Assembly (NCBI GenBank): GCA_034522175.1
Contig: JAXHLQ010000001.1
Location: forward strand, 124,001 to 188,000
Reading direction: 5' to 3'
Source of the DNA: JAIPDZ01 sp034522175
Lineage (GTDB): Bacteria; Desulfobacterota; DSM-4660; Desulfatiglandales; Desulfatiglandaceae
DNA: 64,000 bases
Shown here: positions 37,935-47,352 of the stretch, one piece after another
How positions within the stretch are numbered: the stretch's first letter is position 1
Layout: each line of letters opens with the position of its first letter
Position numbers and translations under genes: made by a program
Notes under the pieces: model-generated
Seen by the model: only the letters and a program-made list of their open reading frames with translations
Told to the model about the DNA's origin: nothing
The model's database searches: none

Positions 37935-39124
37935 TTATTCCGGGGGGCCCAGCTCTTCCGCCGGAAAGGTATGAAGGACCTTCATATAGATTTTTGCGTC
38001 ATAGGGATTCGGCGGCGCCAGTTTGGTCTCGGTCAGCACTGCCGAATTTCGCATACAGTTGTCTTTGGCCGAAATACGGACTTCGCCGTAAGGCCCGTTA
38101 AAGCTGATCCCTCTCAGGGCATCTGCAATTTTCTTGGGATCGGTGGATCCGGCCTTTTCAATGCCGTTGAACAGATTCATGGCACCCACATAGCTGTGGC
38201 AGGCTGCATCGGATGGAATGGTTTTGAATTTTTCCAGAAATCGGCCTCCCATTTGTCCGAGATGGGATTGTCCACATCCCAGCTCCAGTCGGATGCCCCG
38301 AAGATACCCACACAGGCCTCACCGCCCGCTTCCAGTTCCACCGGACCCGGAGCCGCGCCGGAGACGATTCGGGCATATTTCTGAATGCCGAAGTCATAGG
38401 CCTGTTTGGCAAAGACCGGGATGACATTGGTGATGAGGGCGATGTATACCCCATCCGCCCCCGAGGCCTTGATCTTGCTGATGTAGGAGGACCAGTCCTT
38501 GGTCTTGATGGGGGCCTTGTCGAAATCCTCATTGGCGATTTTGATGCCGTTTTTCTTGGCCAGGTCAACGAACCGCTGGCCCGCATCATGTCCCCAGGCG
38601 TAATCGTGGACCAGCACATAATAGGTCCTGTCCTTGAGATCAGGAGTCGCCAGGATGCCTTTGACGTTTCCCACTGCAGTCTGATCATTGGCTAGCTGAC
38701 CGCTCCTGAATACCAGCGGGTTGAGGCCATAGAACTTGGTGGTCATCACGTGAGTGGTTAAGAAGGGGACATTCAGCCTGTCGATGTTCTTGGCAATGGC
38801 CAACCCCACACCGCTTGAAAAAACACCGATGAGGGCCTTACAGCCATCTTTGAATACGAGTTTTTCGGCCTTGCTCACGGCAACAGGCGGCTTTACCTGT
38901 GTATCTTCCACTATCAGTTCGATGGGACGGCCCAAAAGCGTCTTCTTTTCTTCCGCGGCCATCTGGATTCCCATCTTCATCTCTTCACCGCCCTGTGCCA
39001 CAATTCCCGAGAGGGGAACGAGGACGCCGATCTTCACCGGTTCCTCTGCAACTGCCTGGCTTGGAATAATGAGAAATACGCCGACCAATACGCACAAACA
39101 TGTTGCTACGAATGCCTTTTTCAT
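37935..39124 (-). CDS. livK: Periplasmic branched-chain amino-acid-type binding protein (frame break)
   Basis: About 395 residues of a type I periplasmic binding protein. A signal peptide starts at ATG 39124 (MKKAFVATCLCVLVGVFLII, then PSQAVAEE). The mature part has VKIGVLVPLSGIVAQGGEEM, GCKALIGVFSSGVGLAIAKN, YYVLVHDYAWGHDAGQRFVD and GADGVYIALITNVIPVFAKQ. The frame shifts near 38234 (T run). It continues FLEKFKTIPSDAACHSYVGA and ISFNGPYGEVRISAKDNCMR to a stop at 37935. It delivers the ligand to the LivHMGF importer. The binding pocket resembles amide- or aromatic-acid-binding relatives only loosely, so the ligand is unknown. Confidence 0.88.
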
Positions 39125-39225
39125 CTTCTTCTCCTTCTCTTCCTGCAAGATTCGGGTTAACTTCCGCCTCGTGTCTTCAATTCCCGCGTGTTATCACCTC
39201 CCGCCCTCAAAAAATGAACCCGTGT

Positions 39226-40548
39226 CTATTCAGACTCGGGGATGACCTGGTCCAGAAGCTCAACCAGGTCGTACAACTTCATGTCACTCTTCATCCGCTT
39301 AGCCCCTTCGTTGAGATTGTAATGACAGAATGGGCAGATGGAAACCATGTGCTGCGCACCGGTGGCCATTCCCTCTTCTATGCGTTTCGAGGCATTCTTG
39401 GCCGCCCAGTCGCCATAGCCTGTCATCACGCCCCCGCCACCGCCGCAACAGTAGGAGTTGTCCCGGATGCGCTCCATCTCCGAAAACTCGATGCCGGGAA
39501 TGGCCTTCAGAAGATCCCGGGGGACATCATAGAGGCAGTCCTCTTCATTGAGCCCCACATAGGCGCCCTTCCACAGCTTGGAACCGTCCTCATCGACCTC
39601 GAACTTATTCAGGTGCCTCCCCGTGTGACACGGATCGTGATAGGTCACCTTCATGGGCAGCTCACCTTCGAATGTGAGATTGCCTTCCTGAAAGAGGTCA
39701 TTGAGGAAATCCACGGTATGGACCACCCGGATCCCATCCATGATTTTGTCGTAATCCCTGGCCAGGATATAGTCCTTCTTGATGGCGCGATAGCATCCTG
39801 CACAGGACGTGACAATGGTGTTGACGCCCTTTTCTTCGTGGAGCTTTTGAAACGTCTCCAGGTTCGCTTCCGCCACGCGCTTGAATTCCTCCGCATCTCC
39901 GATTCGCATGGCCGTGGATCCGCAACATATCTCATTTTCTCCCAGGATGCCGAAATCGAGCCCCAGTTTCTGAAATATGGAAGCCGTGGCCGTGGGCACC
40001 CCACGGGCGGGCAGGTTGAAGGCACCGGTGCATCCGACATAGTAGAGGATATCCGCCGGTTCCTTATTAATATTCTTGATGGGCTTTTTGGCCTTCTTAA
40101 AGGGCCGGGTCCAATCGGTCCGAACCCTCCGCGGCCCCTGATAGGGATTGTTGTAAGCACTCAGGGACTGGGCGATCTTCTTCTGGGACGGCATGGGCCC
40201 CGCACCGTCCGCCACGGCCTTGCGGCGCATGGCCTCTATGATCTCAGGGATAAAGGGCTTGTGATCCAGTTCACACTGGTTCTGGCAGCCACCACATACC
40301 GTGCACTTGTAAATGGCATCCAGAAAGCTATCGGTCCATTCCAGCTGCCCGTCCAGAATGCCCCTTGCAAACGCGATCTTTCCTTTCGATGCCATCATGC
40401 CGTCAAAACCGAACTCCACGCCGGCCGGACAGATTTCTCCGAATTCAGGGGGTGGACCGAACTTATAGGCGGTCTTGCAGTTTCCACAGGCCGTGCATCG
40501 CCATATCTTGTCTTCCAACTCCTCAAGAGTGGATATTTCCCATTCCAT
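39226..40548 (-). CDS. HdrD/GlcF-like Fe-S oxidoreductase with two CCG domains
   Basis: A 440-residue soluble protein with two N-terminal [4Fe-4S] motifs (IWRCTACGNCKTAYKFG...CPAG and YKCTVCGGCQNQCELDH) and two CCG domains. The CCG domains show ICCGSTAMRIGD with TSCAGCYRAIKKDY, and YCCGGGGGVMTGYG with SICPFCHYN. I choose ATG 40548 because GGAGGT lies 4 bases upstream; the codon at 40560 has none. It lies 230 bases downstream of the FAD oxidase gene on the same strand. The pair resembles GlcD-GlcF or LldE-type dehydrogenases, in which the CCG protein passes electrons from flavin to a quinone or ferredoxin-like partner. Confidence 0.9.
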   Translation of the reverse strand: MEWEISTLEELEDKIWRCTACGNCKTAYKFGPPPEFGEICPAGVEFGFDGMMASKGKIAFARGILDGQLEWTDSFLDAIYKCTVCGGCQNQCELDHKPFIPEIIEAMRRKAVADGAGPMPSQKKIAQSLSAYNNPYQGPRRVRTDWTRPFKKAKKPIKNINKEPADILYYVGCTGAFNLPARGVPTATASIFQKLGLDFGILGENEICCGSTAMRIGDAEEFKRVAEANLETFQKLHEEKGVNTIVTSCAGCYRAIKKDYILARDYDKIMDGIRVVHTVDFLNDLFQEGNLTFEGELPMKVTYHDPCHTGRHLNKFEVDEDGSKLWKGAYVGLNEEDCLYDVPRDLLKAIPGIEFSEMERIRDNSYCCGGGGGVMTGYGDWAAKNASKRIEEGMATGAQHMVSICPFCHYNLNEGAKRMKSDMKLYDLVELLDQVIPESE

Positions 40549-40741
40549 GCTGACCTCCATTTAGCGTCTTAGGTTTCACCTTAATCCGCAGAAAAAAACC
40601 ATGTTGCATTTCGTGCAACCCGCGTCTCATTTGCAGAAATAAGGATCCGGGCTTTCCGCCAACGGCGGGATCAGATTCCAGCAGCCGCAGAAACCTGAAA
40701 TAAACCACCGGCAATCAGCGCACTGCCTGCAAAATTGCCTA

Positions 40742-40755
40742 CCGCCGTCAGGCGG
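40742..40755 (-). terminator. Short hairpin between FAD oxidase and Fe-S genes
   Basis: CCGCC-GTCA-GGCGG is a 5-bp GC stem in the 230-bp spacer just downstream of the FAD oxidase stop (40779). The spacer also contains a GGATCCGGG-rich imperfect inverted repeat near 40650-40672. There is no clear T-run, so a weak attenuator is the most that can be said. Confidence 0.3.
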
Positions 40756-40778
40756 CCTCAGTGCCTGAGAGGAACCGG

Positions 40779-42209
40779 TCAGATGCCCAGCTTTCCCGGA
40801 TTCATAATATCGTTTGGATCCAGGAGCTTCTTCACCTGTTTTAAGAGCGATAGATATCCCGGGTGTGCTCGTTTGTTGATCTCAACGGCAAAATCCACCG
40901 GCGGCTTATACGGGATGCCACCGGCATCCAGGTCCACTCTGAGGCACTCCACAATGGCCTTTCTCGCGTTTTCCGTTTCCTCCGCGCTCTTCTTGTTGAA
41001 CGGGATCATGGCCCGCAACATCCCGTAATGAACGCCCCGGTAATTGGTGACACGAACCGATGGGGAAAGGTTATGCTCTATCAATATCTTTTTCCAGCCA
41101 TTGTAGACCGGGGCCCATTTGTTCACCGGTGTAAAGGTACCCGGCCAGGAAATGCCGCCACCCGCCATCTTGGTGTAGTTCTTGGTGGAGCCCACAATCT
41201 GACTGGGGAGTTGTGTCCTGGCTTTCAGGGCCTCTTCCGGATATTCGGCATACTTGATGGACGTTCCCTTTTTCTCCTCTTCTTCAAGTACGTTCCGCCA
41301 GATCTCCTCCCGGGCCTCCTTTTCTTTTTCTGTCCATGAAAACGTGGTCCCGAAACAGAACCATTCAGGGGTATCATCGGGTTTGGGGATATAGGGATAG
41401 GGGATCGGCACCTGGGCCAGCCACCAGGAGACGGCGGTGAGGTCGTCGCAGATCTCGTAGTTACCGAGATTGAATATGTAGGAGACCATGTCCTCGATAT
41501 TTTCAGTAGAAACCGTGAAGACCTTCAAAACCGGAGGAATGGGATGCACCCGCAGACCAATTTTGGTCACCACGCCCGTTGTCCCCAGCCAGCCCTTGAA
41601 GAGCCCATCCAACTGTGGCAGGGGGAGCAGGCTGTGCCACGCATCTTCCTGAATCGCACACGACCCGACCCGTACCAGTTCACCCGTCGGCAACACCACC
41701 TCCATACTGGTAATCTCTTCACTGTTCAGCCCGTAGCGTCCGCTCAGGCCCCCGATACCGTGGCTGATGGCGCATGAAGCGGAGCAGGCTGACGGGGGAC
41801 CCACCGGCCAACTCCATCTGAGATTATGTTTGTACAGTTCAGTGGCCAGTTTGGCATGGGACACACCGGGCTCAATGACGGCATAATGGGACTCCGTATC
41901 AATACGGAGAATCCGGTTCATGCGTTTGAGATCCAGAAGGATTCCACCCCGTTCCGGAATGCATAACCCGCCGATGTTGGTCCCCGCAGTAAACGGGATA
42001 ACCGGAATCTTCTCCCGGTTTGCAAACTTCATGATGCCCTGGACCTGTTCGACGGTTGTGGCCATGACCACATAGTCCGGCATCTTGGGCTTCACGAAGG
42101 ACAGATCGTATGAATAAGCGTAGCGGATGTGCTTTTCCGCCGTGGCATTTTCCTTTCCAACGATCATACGTAGTTCGTCTAAAATCATGTCTTCTCGTTT
42201 CGCATGCAT
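40779..42209 (-). CDS. FAD-binding (PCMH/VAO-type) oxidoreductase
   Basis: A 476-residue flavoprotein. The PCMH-type FAD domain has PDYVVMATTVEQVQGIMKFA, VIPFTAGTNIGGLCIPERGG and SGRYGLNSEEITSMEVVLPT. The C-terminal substrate domain ends LLDPNDIMNPGKLGI, the typical FAD-oxidase_C tail. The start at ATG 42209 follows GGGAGGG by 6 bases. The family oxidises 2-hydroxy acids (glycolate, lactate) or, in the VAO branch, phenolic alcohols. With the CCG Fe-S protein it probably forms a dehydrogenase for the carbon skeleton left after demethylation. No experiment-level substrate evidence exists in the sequence. Confidence 0.88.
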   Translation of the reverse strand: MHAKREDMILDELRMIVGKENATAEKHIRYAYSYDLSFVKPKMPDYVVMATTVEQVQGIMKFANREKIPVIPFTAGTNIGGLCIPERGGILLDLKRMNRILRIDTESHYAVIEPGVSHAKLATELYKHNLRWSWPVGPPSACSASCAISHGIGGLSGRYGLNSEEITSMEVVLPTGELVRVGSCAIQEDAWHSLLPLPQLDGLFKGWLGTTGVVTKIGLRVHPIPPVLKVFTVSTENIEDMVSYIFNLGNYEICDDLTAVSWWLAQVPIPYPYIPKPDDTPEWFCFGTTFSWTEKEKEAREEIWRNVLEEEEKKGTSIKYAEYPEEALKARTQLPSQIVGSTKNYTKMAGGGISWPGTFTPVNKWAPVYNGWKKILIEHNLSPSVRVTNYRGVHYGMLRAMIPFNKKSAEETENARKAIVECLRVDLDAGGIPYKPPVDFAVEINKRAHPGYLSLLKQVKKLLDPNDIMNPGKLGI

Positions 42210-42271
42210 CAGATACCCTCCCATAAACATTTTTAACCTGTGCCGCCGGCGATACCGGTGGCTTTCCAGAA

Positions 42272-43811
42272 TTACTTGGAATCAACGGGCATGGATGAGA
42301 TGGTTCCGTCCCACGTATCAACCTCCCCGCACGCTTCTGCATCTTCAGGAAACCAGGTTGCGGTGACATTCTTCTGTTCGGTAAAAAATCTCACGCCGTC
42401 CATCCCCATCACATGAAGGTCTCCGAAAAAGGACTGTTTGTGTCCGGTAAATCCGAATATCCCCAGAGGAACGGGAATTCCGACATTGATCCCCACCATT
42501 CCTGCATGAGTCCTCTTGGAGAATTCACGGGCATAGTGACCGTTTTGCGTGTAAATCACAGATCCGTTGGCAAAACGGCTGGCGTTCATGATGGCAAGAC
42601 CTTCTTCAAAATTTTTCACTCTTTTGACACAAAGTACCGGTCCGAAGATCTCCTCACGGCCAACGGACATCTCTTCCGTTACATGGTCAAAAATGGATGG
42701 TGCGAGATAGAACCCATTTTCATACCCTGGAACCACCGGATCTCTTCCGTCCACGACCAGTTTCGGCACCTTCATCCACTCCTTTCTGGATCCAGTCCGT
42801 CACAAATTTGAGATGCCCCTCATTCATGATGGGACCCATTCCTGTCTCAGGATCGTAGGCAGGCCCCAGACTCAGTTCACCCACGAATTTCTTGAGAAGC
42901 GCAATAACTTCGTCGGCGATACAGTCCTCCACCACAATCACCGGACATGCCATACATCGCGCCCCGGCGCACCCGCAATAGGCGTTTATAATCCCCCGTG
43001 CTGTTCTCTCCAGCTTGCAATCTCGGAGTACGAGGGCATGATTCTTGGCCTCGGTCAATGCCTGGACCCGTTTTCCATTAGCTGCAGCCGTGGCGTAGAT
43101 GTGCCCGCCGACCTTGGTTGAGCCCACAAAGGTGACACCCTTAACGTCTGAATGTCTCAGAAGGATTTCAGCTTCATTGCGGCTTGTGGTGACCAGATTA
43201 ATCACCCCGTCCGGGAGCCCGGCTTCTTGCCAGAGCTCCAGCAGACGCATAGAAGTTTGGGGGACAAAACTGGCCGCCTTGAGAACAATGGTATTTCCCG
43301 TGGCAATGCAAAGTGGCGTCATCCAGCCGTGAGGAATCATCGCCGGAAAGTTCCAAGGAGCAATTCCCGCGAAAACACCTAAGGGTTCATTATACATGAC
43401 CGTATCATATCCCACACTCACGTTCATGCCCGAAACGCCTTTCATCAGATGCGGAACACCGCAGGCAAACTCCACAACCTCGTTTACCTTCAGGACATCC
43501 CCCATAGACTCTCTCCAGTTCTTGCCCTCTTCTTTGCACAGAATGTGGGTCAGCTCTTCCAGGTGTTCATCTACCAGGGCTTTCATCCGGTAAAGCACCT
43601 GAACACGCTTTGAAGCAGGGGTATCCGCCCACTCAGGGAAGGCAGCTTTCCCAGCGGCTATGGCCGATTCCACCTCTTCTGCTGTACAACAAGGAGCCTT
43701 TGCAATGATCTCTCCGGTGGAAGGATTGTAGCAATCCATGAATTTGTCAGTCTTAGATTCCAGCCATTTCCCACCAGCACAGTATTTCAATTTTTTTGGT
43801 TCTTCTAACAT
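42272..43811 (-). CDS. mmsA: Methylmalonate-semialdehyde dehydrogenase-like (frame break)
   Basis: An aldehyde dehydrogenase of the CoA-acylating MMSDH group. It has PSTGEIIAKAPCCTAEEVES, FAGIAPWNFPAMIPHGWMTP, TFVGSTKVGGHIYATAAANG, KRVQALTEAKNHALVLRDCK and the catalytic cysteine in AGARCMACPVIVVED. The C-terminal SFFGDLHVMGMDGVRFFTEQ is characteristic. The frame shifts near 42764 (an extra base between DEGA and KLVVDGRDPV). I choose ATG 43811 behind AAGGAG. MMSDH converts methylmalonate semialdehyde to propionyl-CoA and CO2, or malonate semialdehyde to acetyl-CoA. Its product would suit a downstream acyl-CoA route. Confidence 0.88.
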
Positions 43812-43942
43812 CTTCATCTCCTTAAAAATATTAGTTAGTTACAATTTACCTTTCAACCGTAGAAACGGTTTAATTAGAACTGTCTCCACCGACAAATGAG
43901 CAGAAATTTTCTGACCTCACTCGCATTATCGCTGCACCGGGA

Positions 43943-44941
43943 TCATGCACTCACCCGGGGCGCTTCATCCGATTTTCCCGCTTCCATCTGCGGCACCCGT
44001 CCGTTTTCATAGATCAGGTAGATCTGACTATCCCCCACCCGTCTGAACAGGACCCCTTTTTCCTTCAGCGCAGGGGCATCATGGGCCACCACTCGCATGC
44101 CCGGATGCATATCCGTGTGAAAGTCGCCGGGCGTTCGGTGGTAGTAGAGTTCCGCGGGGTCAAAGGGCGGCGTGTTGCTGATCTTACACATGAACCGACC
44201 CACCGCCACCAGATCATTTGTCATGGCCACCTTTGCGGCAAAGGGATCTTTTTGTCTGATACACTCCAGAATCAGTTCGTGGGCCTCCCGCACGTGCTCA
44301 TAGAATTCAGGGGGCATACCGAGGGTTGTCTTCAGGGACTTCAGGAGGTTGTCAATCAAATCAACGGTGAGGGTCAAAATGGCATTTTCACTCATCCTGG
44401 CGAGGTACCGATGAAAACTGATCTCTTTGGAAACCTCGTTCTCTCCAGGGGTGATGGTCGCCCCGATGATCTTTTCCAGCTTTTCCACGTCCTTGTCCGT
44501 CCGTCTGATGGCGGCAATTTCAGCCACCGCCGGTTCGATCAGATACCTGAGCATGGTGATCTCTCGAATGGATACGGTCTGGAAGTGGAGAAAGTTGATA
44601 ATCGCCTGAATGGTCGTCCGCATCCCGACTTCAGCCACAAATGCCCCGCCGGCAATCCCTTTCCGCATTTCGATCATGCCGATCACTTCAAGCACCCTCA
44701 GGGCTTCGCGCATGGTGGCCTTGCTGACATTGAACTGCTCGATCAGTTCTTTTTCGGAAGCCAGCCGGTCCCCCGGCTTGAGCTGTCCTGAAAGGATGGC
44801 GTCCCGGATTTGGGCGATGATGCTGTCGGAGACCTTCTCTGATTTATTGGCGGCCTTAAACATTCTGAAACTCGAAGTGTGGACATGCACCGGAGACTTC
44901 TGACCAAAGCCCAACCGTACGGTGGATAACGAATGGGACAT
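43943..44941 (-). CDS. GntR/FadR-family regulator
   Basis: Up to 332 residues. The winged helix reads SDSIIAQIRDAILSGQLKPG, LIEQFNVSKATMREALRVLE then GMIEMRKGIAGGAFV, followed by an FCD-type helical ligand domain. The tail after about residue 260 (ELYYHRTPGDFHTDMHPGMR, VLFRRVGDSQIYLIYENGRV) is longer than in most FadR-type regulators. The start is uncertain: ATG 44941 or ATG 44863 (MFKAANKSEKV). It is first on the minus strand before the dehydrogenase and importer genes. It therefore probably controls them and perhaps the divergent plus-strand operon. Confidence 0.88.
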   Translation of the reverse strand: MSHSLSTVRLGFGQKSPVHVHTSSFRMFKAANKSEKVSDSIIAQIRDAILSGQLKPGDRLASEKELIEQFNVSKATMREALRVLEVIGMIEMRKGIAGGAFVAEVGMRTTIQAIINFLHFQTVSIREITMLRYLIEPAVAEIAAIRRTDKDVEKLEKIIGATITPGENEVSKEISFHRYLARMSENAILTLTVDLIDNLLKSLKTTLGMPPEFYEHVREAHELILECIRQKDPFAAKVAMTNDLVAVGRFMCKISNTPPFDPAELYYHRTPGDFHTDMHPGMRVVAHDAPALKEKGVLFRRVGDSQIYLIYENGRVPQMEAGKSDEAPRVSA

Positions 44942-45060
44942 CCTTACTTACAAAAGGGAAAATCACGTGTCAAGCAAAATATTATAATCTTTATACCGAT
45001 ATTTGGCGTATGGGGTTTGCAGGTGTGTCTACACATCGTTAAATGATGTTATTCTTATTA

Positions 45061-45092
45061 TTTAATAACTAAATAAATATTTAGTTATTAAA
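45061..45092. promoter_or_regulatory. Perfect AT-rich palindrome, possible operator
   Basis: TTTAATAACTAAATA and TATTTAGTTATTAAA are exact inverted repeats of 15 bases around AA, in the region between the divergent FadR-type regulator and the ferredoxin gene. The near-symmetric site could bind a dimeric regulator such as the adjacent GntR protein. Alternatively it is a bidirectional terminator-like structure, though it is AT-only. Confidence 0.5.
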
Positions 45093-45210
45093 ATTATATT
45101 TTATTGAACCTTTTAATATTCCTTATTGAAAAATAAGAACATATAGCCACAATTACCACCGGCAAATGGGACCTGATGTAAAAAGATATTATAATAGTTA
45201 TAATTTTTTA

Positions 45211-45239
45211 TTGACATCAATCCGGGTGTCCTTTTATAA
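45211..45239 (+). promoter_or_regulatory. Sigma-70-like promoter
   Basis: TTGACA (45211-45216), a 17-base spacer and TTATAA (45234-45239) form a near-consensus promoter pointing at the ferredoxin/AOR-like operon. It is the best promoter match seen in the 44942-45577 intergenic region. The 188-bp inverted-repeat element lies between it and the first gene, so the transcript would include that element in its leader. Confidence 0.6.
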
Positions 45240-45328
45240 AGGCGGGTATATTTTTTGAGGCAGACCCTATAAGGATCCACAGAGATACAGCATATATTAA
45301 TATTTTTTGGTGGGAATCATAATGTTTA

Positions 45329-45516
45329 CCCTAACGTTGCATAAAAGTTGAGTTCAAAACGCTATAGATTAGGTCAGCAGGGGACGATGGGGCATTTTCA
45401 AGGGTGAAAGCGTATCGACCATACGGTGAAGTCTTGAAAATGAAACAGCGTTTCTTGATGTCCTGATATAGAGCGAGTGAAACGGTTTTGGGCCAAAGCT
45501 TTATGCAACGTTAGGG
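45329..45516. mobile_element. 188-bp MITE-like element with target duplication
   Basis: The ends are exact 17-base inverted repeats, CCCTAACGTTGCATAAA (45329-45345) and its complement (45500-45516). They are flanked by the direct repeat TTTA (45325-45328 and 45517-45520), a likely target-site duplication. Inner arms also pair: CATTTTCAAG (45393-45402) with CTTGAAAATG (45433-45442), and CGTAT with ATACG at the apex. There is no coding capacity. This is the structure of a non-autonomous transposable element; no transposase with matching ends is in the window. Confidence 0.75.
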
Positions 45517-45577
45517 TTTACCCAATCATCGGATTGTTCAGGCGGTTTTTAGTGACATATCTACGGAGGTGTAACGC

Positions 45578-45931
45578 ATGGGAATAAAAATTGATGGATT
45601 GCTGTGTACAGGCTGCATGGCCTGTGAACTGGCCTGCGGGTATCACCGGGATGACGCCTTTGCCCTCCTGTCCTCATGTATTGTGCCGTACCGGGGGCGG
45701 GAGAAGAAGAACTATCTTGGGGTCATTTTGAAGGAAGAGGACAGCCTGGTGGCCGCGCGGCCGGAAGGCCTCGAGGTCAACAAGATCGGTGAAGAACAGG
45801 ACCCGGATAAGGAGGCGGACGCCTCGGCAAAACCGATGCTGCTCAGAGAATCGTGTGATCTATGCGAGGACATGGATGAGGGCCCGCTCTGTATAAAATT
45901 CTGTCCGGTGAATGCCATTTCCATGGCATAA
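45578..45931 (+). CDS. Ferredoxin-like [4Fe-4S] protein of the AOR-like operon
   Basis: A 117-residue protein with two cysteine groups, IDGLLCTGCMACELACGYHR (CxxCxxCxxxC) and LRESCDLCEDMDEGPLCIKFCP, enough for two [4Fe-4S] clusters. Its layout matches small electron-transfer subunits encoded next to AOR-family oxidoreductases, including BamC- and AorB-like proteins. The start at ATG 45578 follows ACGGAGGTG. AAGGAGATG separates it from the next gene by 13 bases, so the two are co-translated. Confidence 0.88.
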   Translation: MGIKIDGLLCTGCMACELACGYHRDDAFALLSSCIVPYRGREKKNYLGVILKEEDSLVAARPEGLEVNKIGEEQDPDKEADASAKPMLLRESCDLCEDMDEGPLCIKFCPVNAISMA

Positions 45932-45944
45932 AGGAGATGATCCT

Positions 45945-47231
45945 ATGGAATATTTGTCATCAGATAAGATCGCAATCGTTGACCTGGCGACCGGGGATAT
46001 TACGGAAGAAGAGCTGGATGAGGATCTCGTCCTCGAAAAGCTCGGCGGGGCCGGCATCACCACCTCCCTCTACCACCGGTTTGAGGGGGAAGATCCCATC
46101 GTATTGGGCACCGGCGTCCTGACCGGTTCACTGATTCCGGGGGCCGCCCTCAGTATCATGACGGCAAAAAGCCCTTTGACCGGGAAACTATCCCATGTCC
46201 CGATCGTCCTCGCGGCCGGAATCGAGTTTAAATATTCCGGTTTTGACTACATGGTCATCAAGGGCGCGTCTGACAAACCGGTCTACCTCTGGATTCACGA
46301 CGGGATCGTCGATATCAATGATGCCGCCGATGTGTGGGGGAAGGATGTGTGGGCAGCTACGGACACCATCCGGGAATTCATGGGGGATGACCTGATCCAG
46401 GTGCTCGGCATTGGAAAGGCCGGAGAGGATCAGTCCCCGCTGGCCACGGTGTGCGTCAACTACTGGCAGGGAGGAGACCGGCTCGGTTTCGGTACGCTCT
46501 TCGGCAAGAAAAATCTCAAACTCATCGGCATCCGGGGTATGGGACTTCTGGAAATCGCCGAACCCGAAGAGTTTGTGGAGGACTGCATCGAGCTTTTGTC
46601 CACCATCAAGGCCTCCGTCGGCGAAAAGAAGGGCATCACCCAAATGGCCGCTGCATTGGGTGCAGAGGATATCGGCGAGTGGCTCGATCCCCTGGTGCAC
46701 CGGCACATGGCCTGTTTTAACACCCCCAATCCCACCAATTCCTTCGTCTTTACGGATGAAGATCCCGCACGATTGGAAGAGAGTGATGTGGCGGAGCCGG
46801 GGTTCCTGCTGACGGATATCTATCCCCTCATCGTCCTGAAGCGGTTGGGCCTGTCGGCCAAGGATGCGTGCACCCTGCTGAAGGACTGTGCTAAATACGG
46901 GATTGACGCGGCCGCTGTGGCCGACTTGAGCGAGAAAAACAGGACCACGACCCCCGATGACATCCGGAAATCGTTCCCTGAACTCAAAGAACCGGCCCAA
47001 CAGCCCGACACGGGCGTTTTCAGCCCCTGGGCATGGGTGGGGAAGCCGGACGCCCAATCGTGGCAGAGACGCCAGGCCGTATCCTACATCCTGGGGATCC
47101 ACCCTCTTTTTGCACTCACCTCATCCGATCTGACCGAGGAAAAACTCCTCGATATGGCCTCGCTGGGCACGGAGCTGGAATTGACCCAGGAGACGCTGAA
47201 CGAGGTGATTGCGGACGTAACCGGCAAATAA
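45945..47231 (+). CDS. AOR-family protein, short and lacking the cysteine cluster
   Basis: A 428-residue protein. The first 210 residues match the aldehyde:ferredoxin oxidoreductase N-terminal (tungstopterin-binding) domain: LEKLGGAGITTSLYHRFEGE, LTGSLIPGAALSIMTAKSPL, GIEFKYSGFDYMVIKGASDK and DRLGFGTLFGKKNLKLIGIR. Normal AOR proteins have about 600 residues and a CxxCxxxC cluster site. Here the equivalent region reads HMACFNTPNPTNSF with one cysteine, and the C-terminal domain is much shortened. The frame is intact with AAGGAG before ATG 45945. It may bind a pterin without the Fe-S cluster, or act as a structural or sensory AOR relative. The partner ferredoxin gene suggests electron transfer still occurs. 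Confidence 0.8.
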   Translation: MEYLSSDKIAIVDLATGDITEEELDEDLVLEKLGGAGITTSLYHRFEGEDPIVLGTGVLTGSLIPGAALSIMTAKSPLTGKLSHVPIVLAAGIEFKYSGFDYMVIKGASDKPVYLWIHDGIVDINDAADVWGKDVWAATDTIREFMGDDLIQVLGIGKAGEDQSPLATVCVNYWQGGDRLGFGTLFGKKNLKLIGIRGMGLLEIAEPEEFVEDCIELLSTIKASVGEKKGITQMAAALGAEDIGEWLDPLVHRHMACFNTPNPTNSFVFTDEDPARLEESDVAEPGFLLTDIYPLIVLKRLGLSAKDACTLLKDCAKYGIDAAAVADLSEKNRTTTPDDIRKSFPELKEPAQQPDTGVFSPWAWVGKPDAQSWQRRQAVSYILGIHPLFALTSSDLTEEKLLDMASLGTELELTQETLNEVIADVTGK

Positions 47232-47237
47232 CGTCCA

Positions 47238-47270
47238 TTGGGCGGCGACCACGGGGTTTTCGCCGCCCAA
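47238..47270 (+). terminator. GC-rich hairpin after the AOR-like gene
   Basis: TTGGGCGGCG and CGCCGCCCAA form a perfect 10-bp stem around a 13-base loop, six bases after the AOR-like stop. No T-run follows, so it may attenuate rather than end transcription before the next gene at 47353. Confidence 0.55.
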
Positions 47271-47352
47271 CGACCCGAGACCTTCGAATGCAGCCCGGAT
47301 ATGGAAAAACAGGGGGCATTTTTTTTAAAGGTCTCGGCTTGGTGGCCTTGTC

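Noticed and set aside
39100..40572. 490-codon plus-strand frame opposite the CCG Fe-S gene
   Set aside because: The opposite strand encodes a protein with all cysteine motifs; the antisense product has no recognisable family and is a by-product of codon bias.
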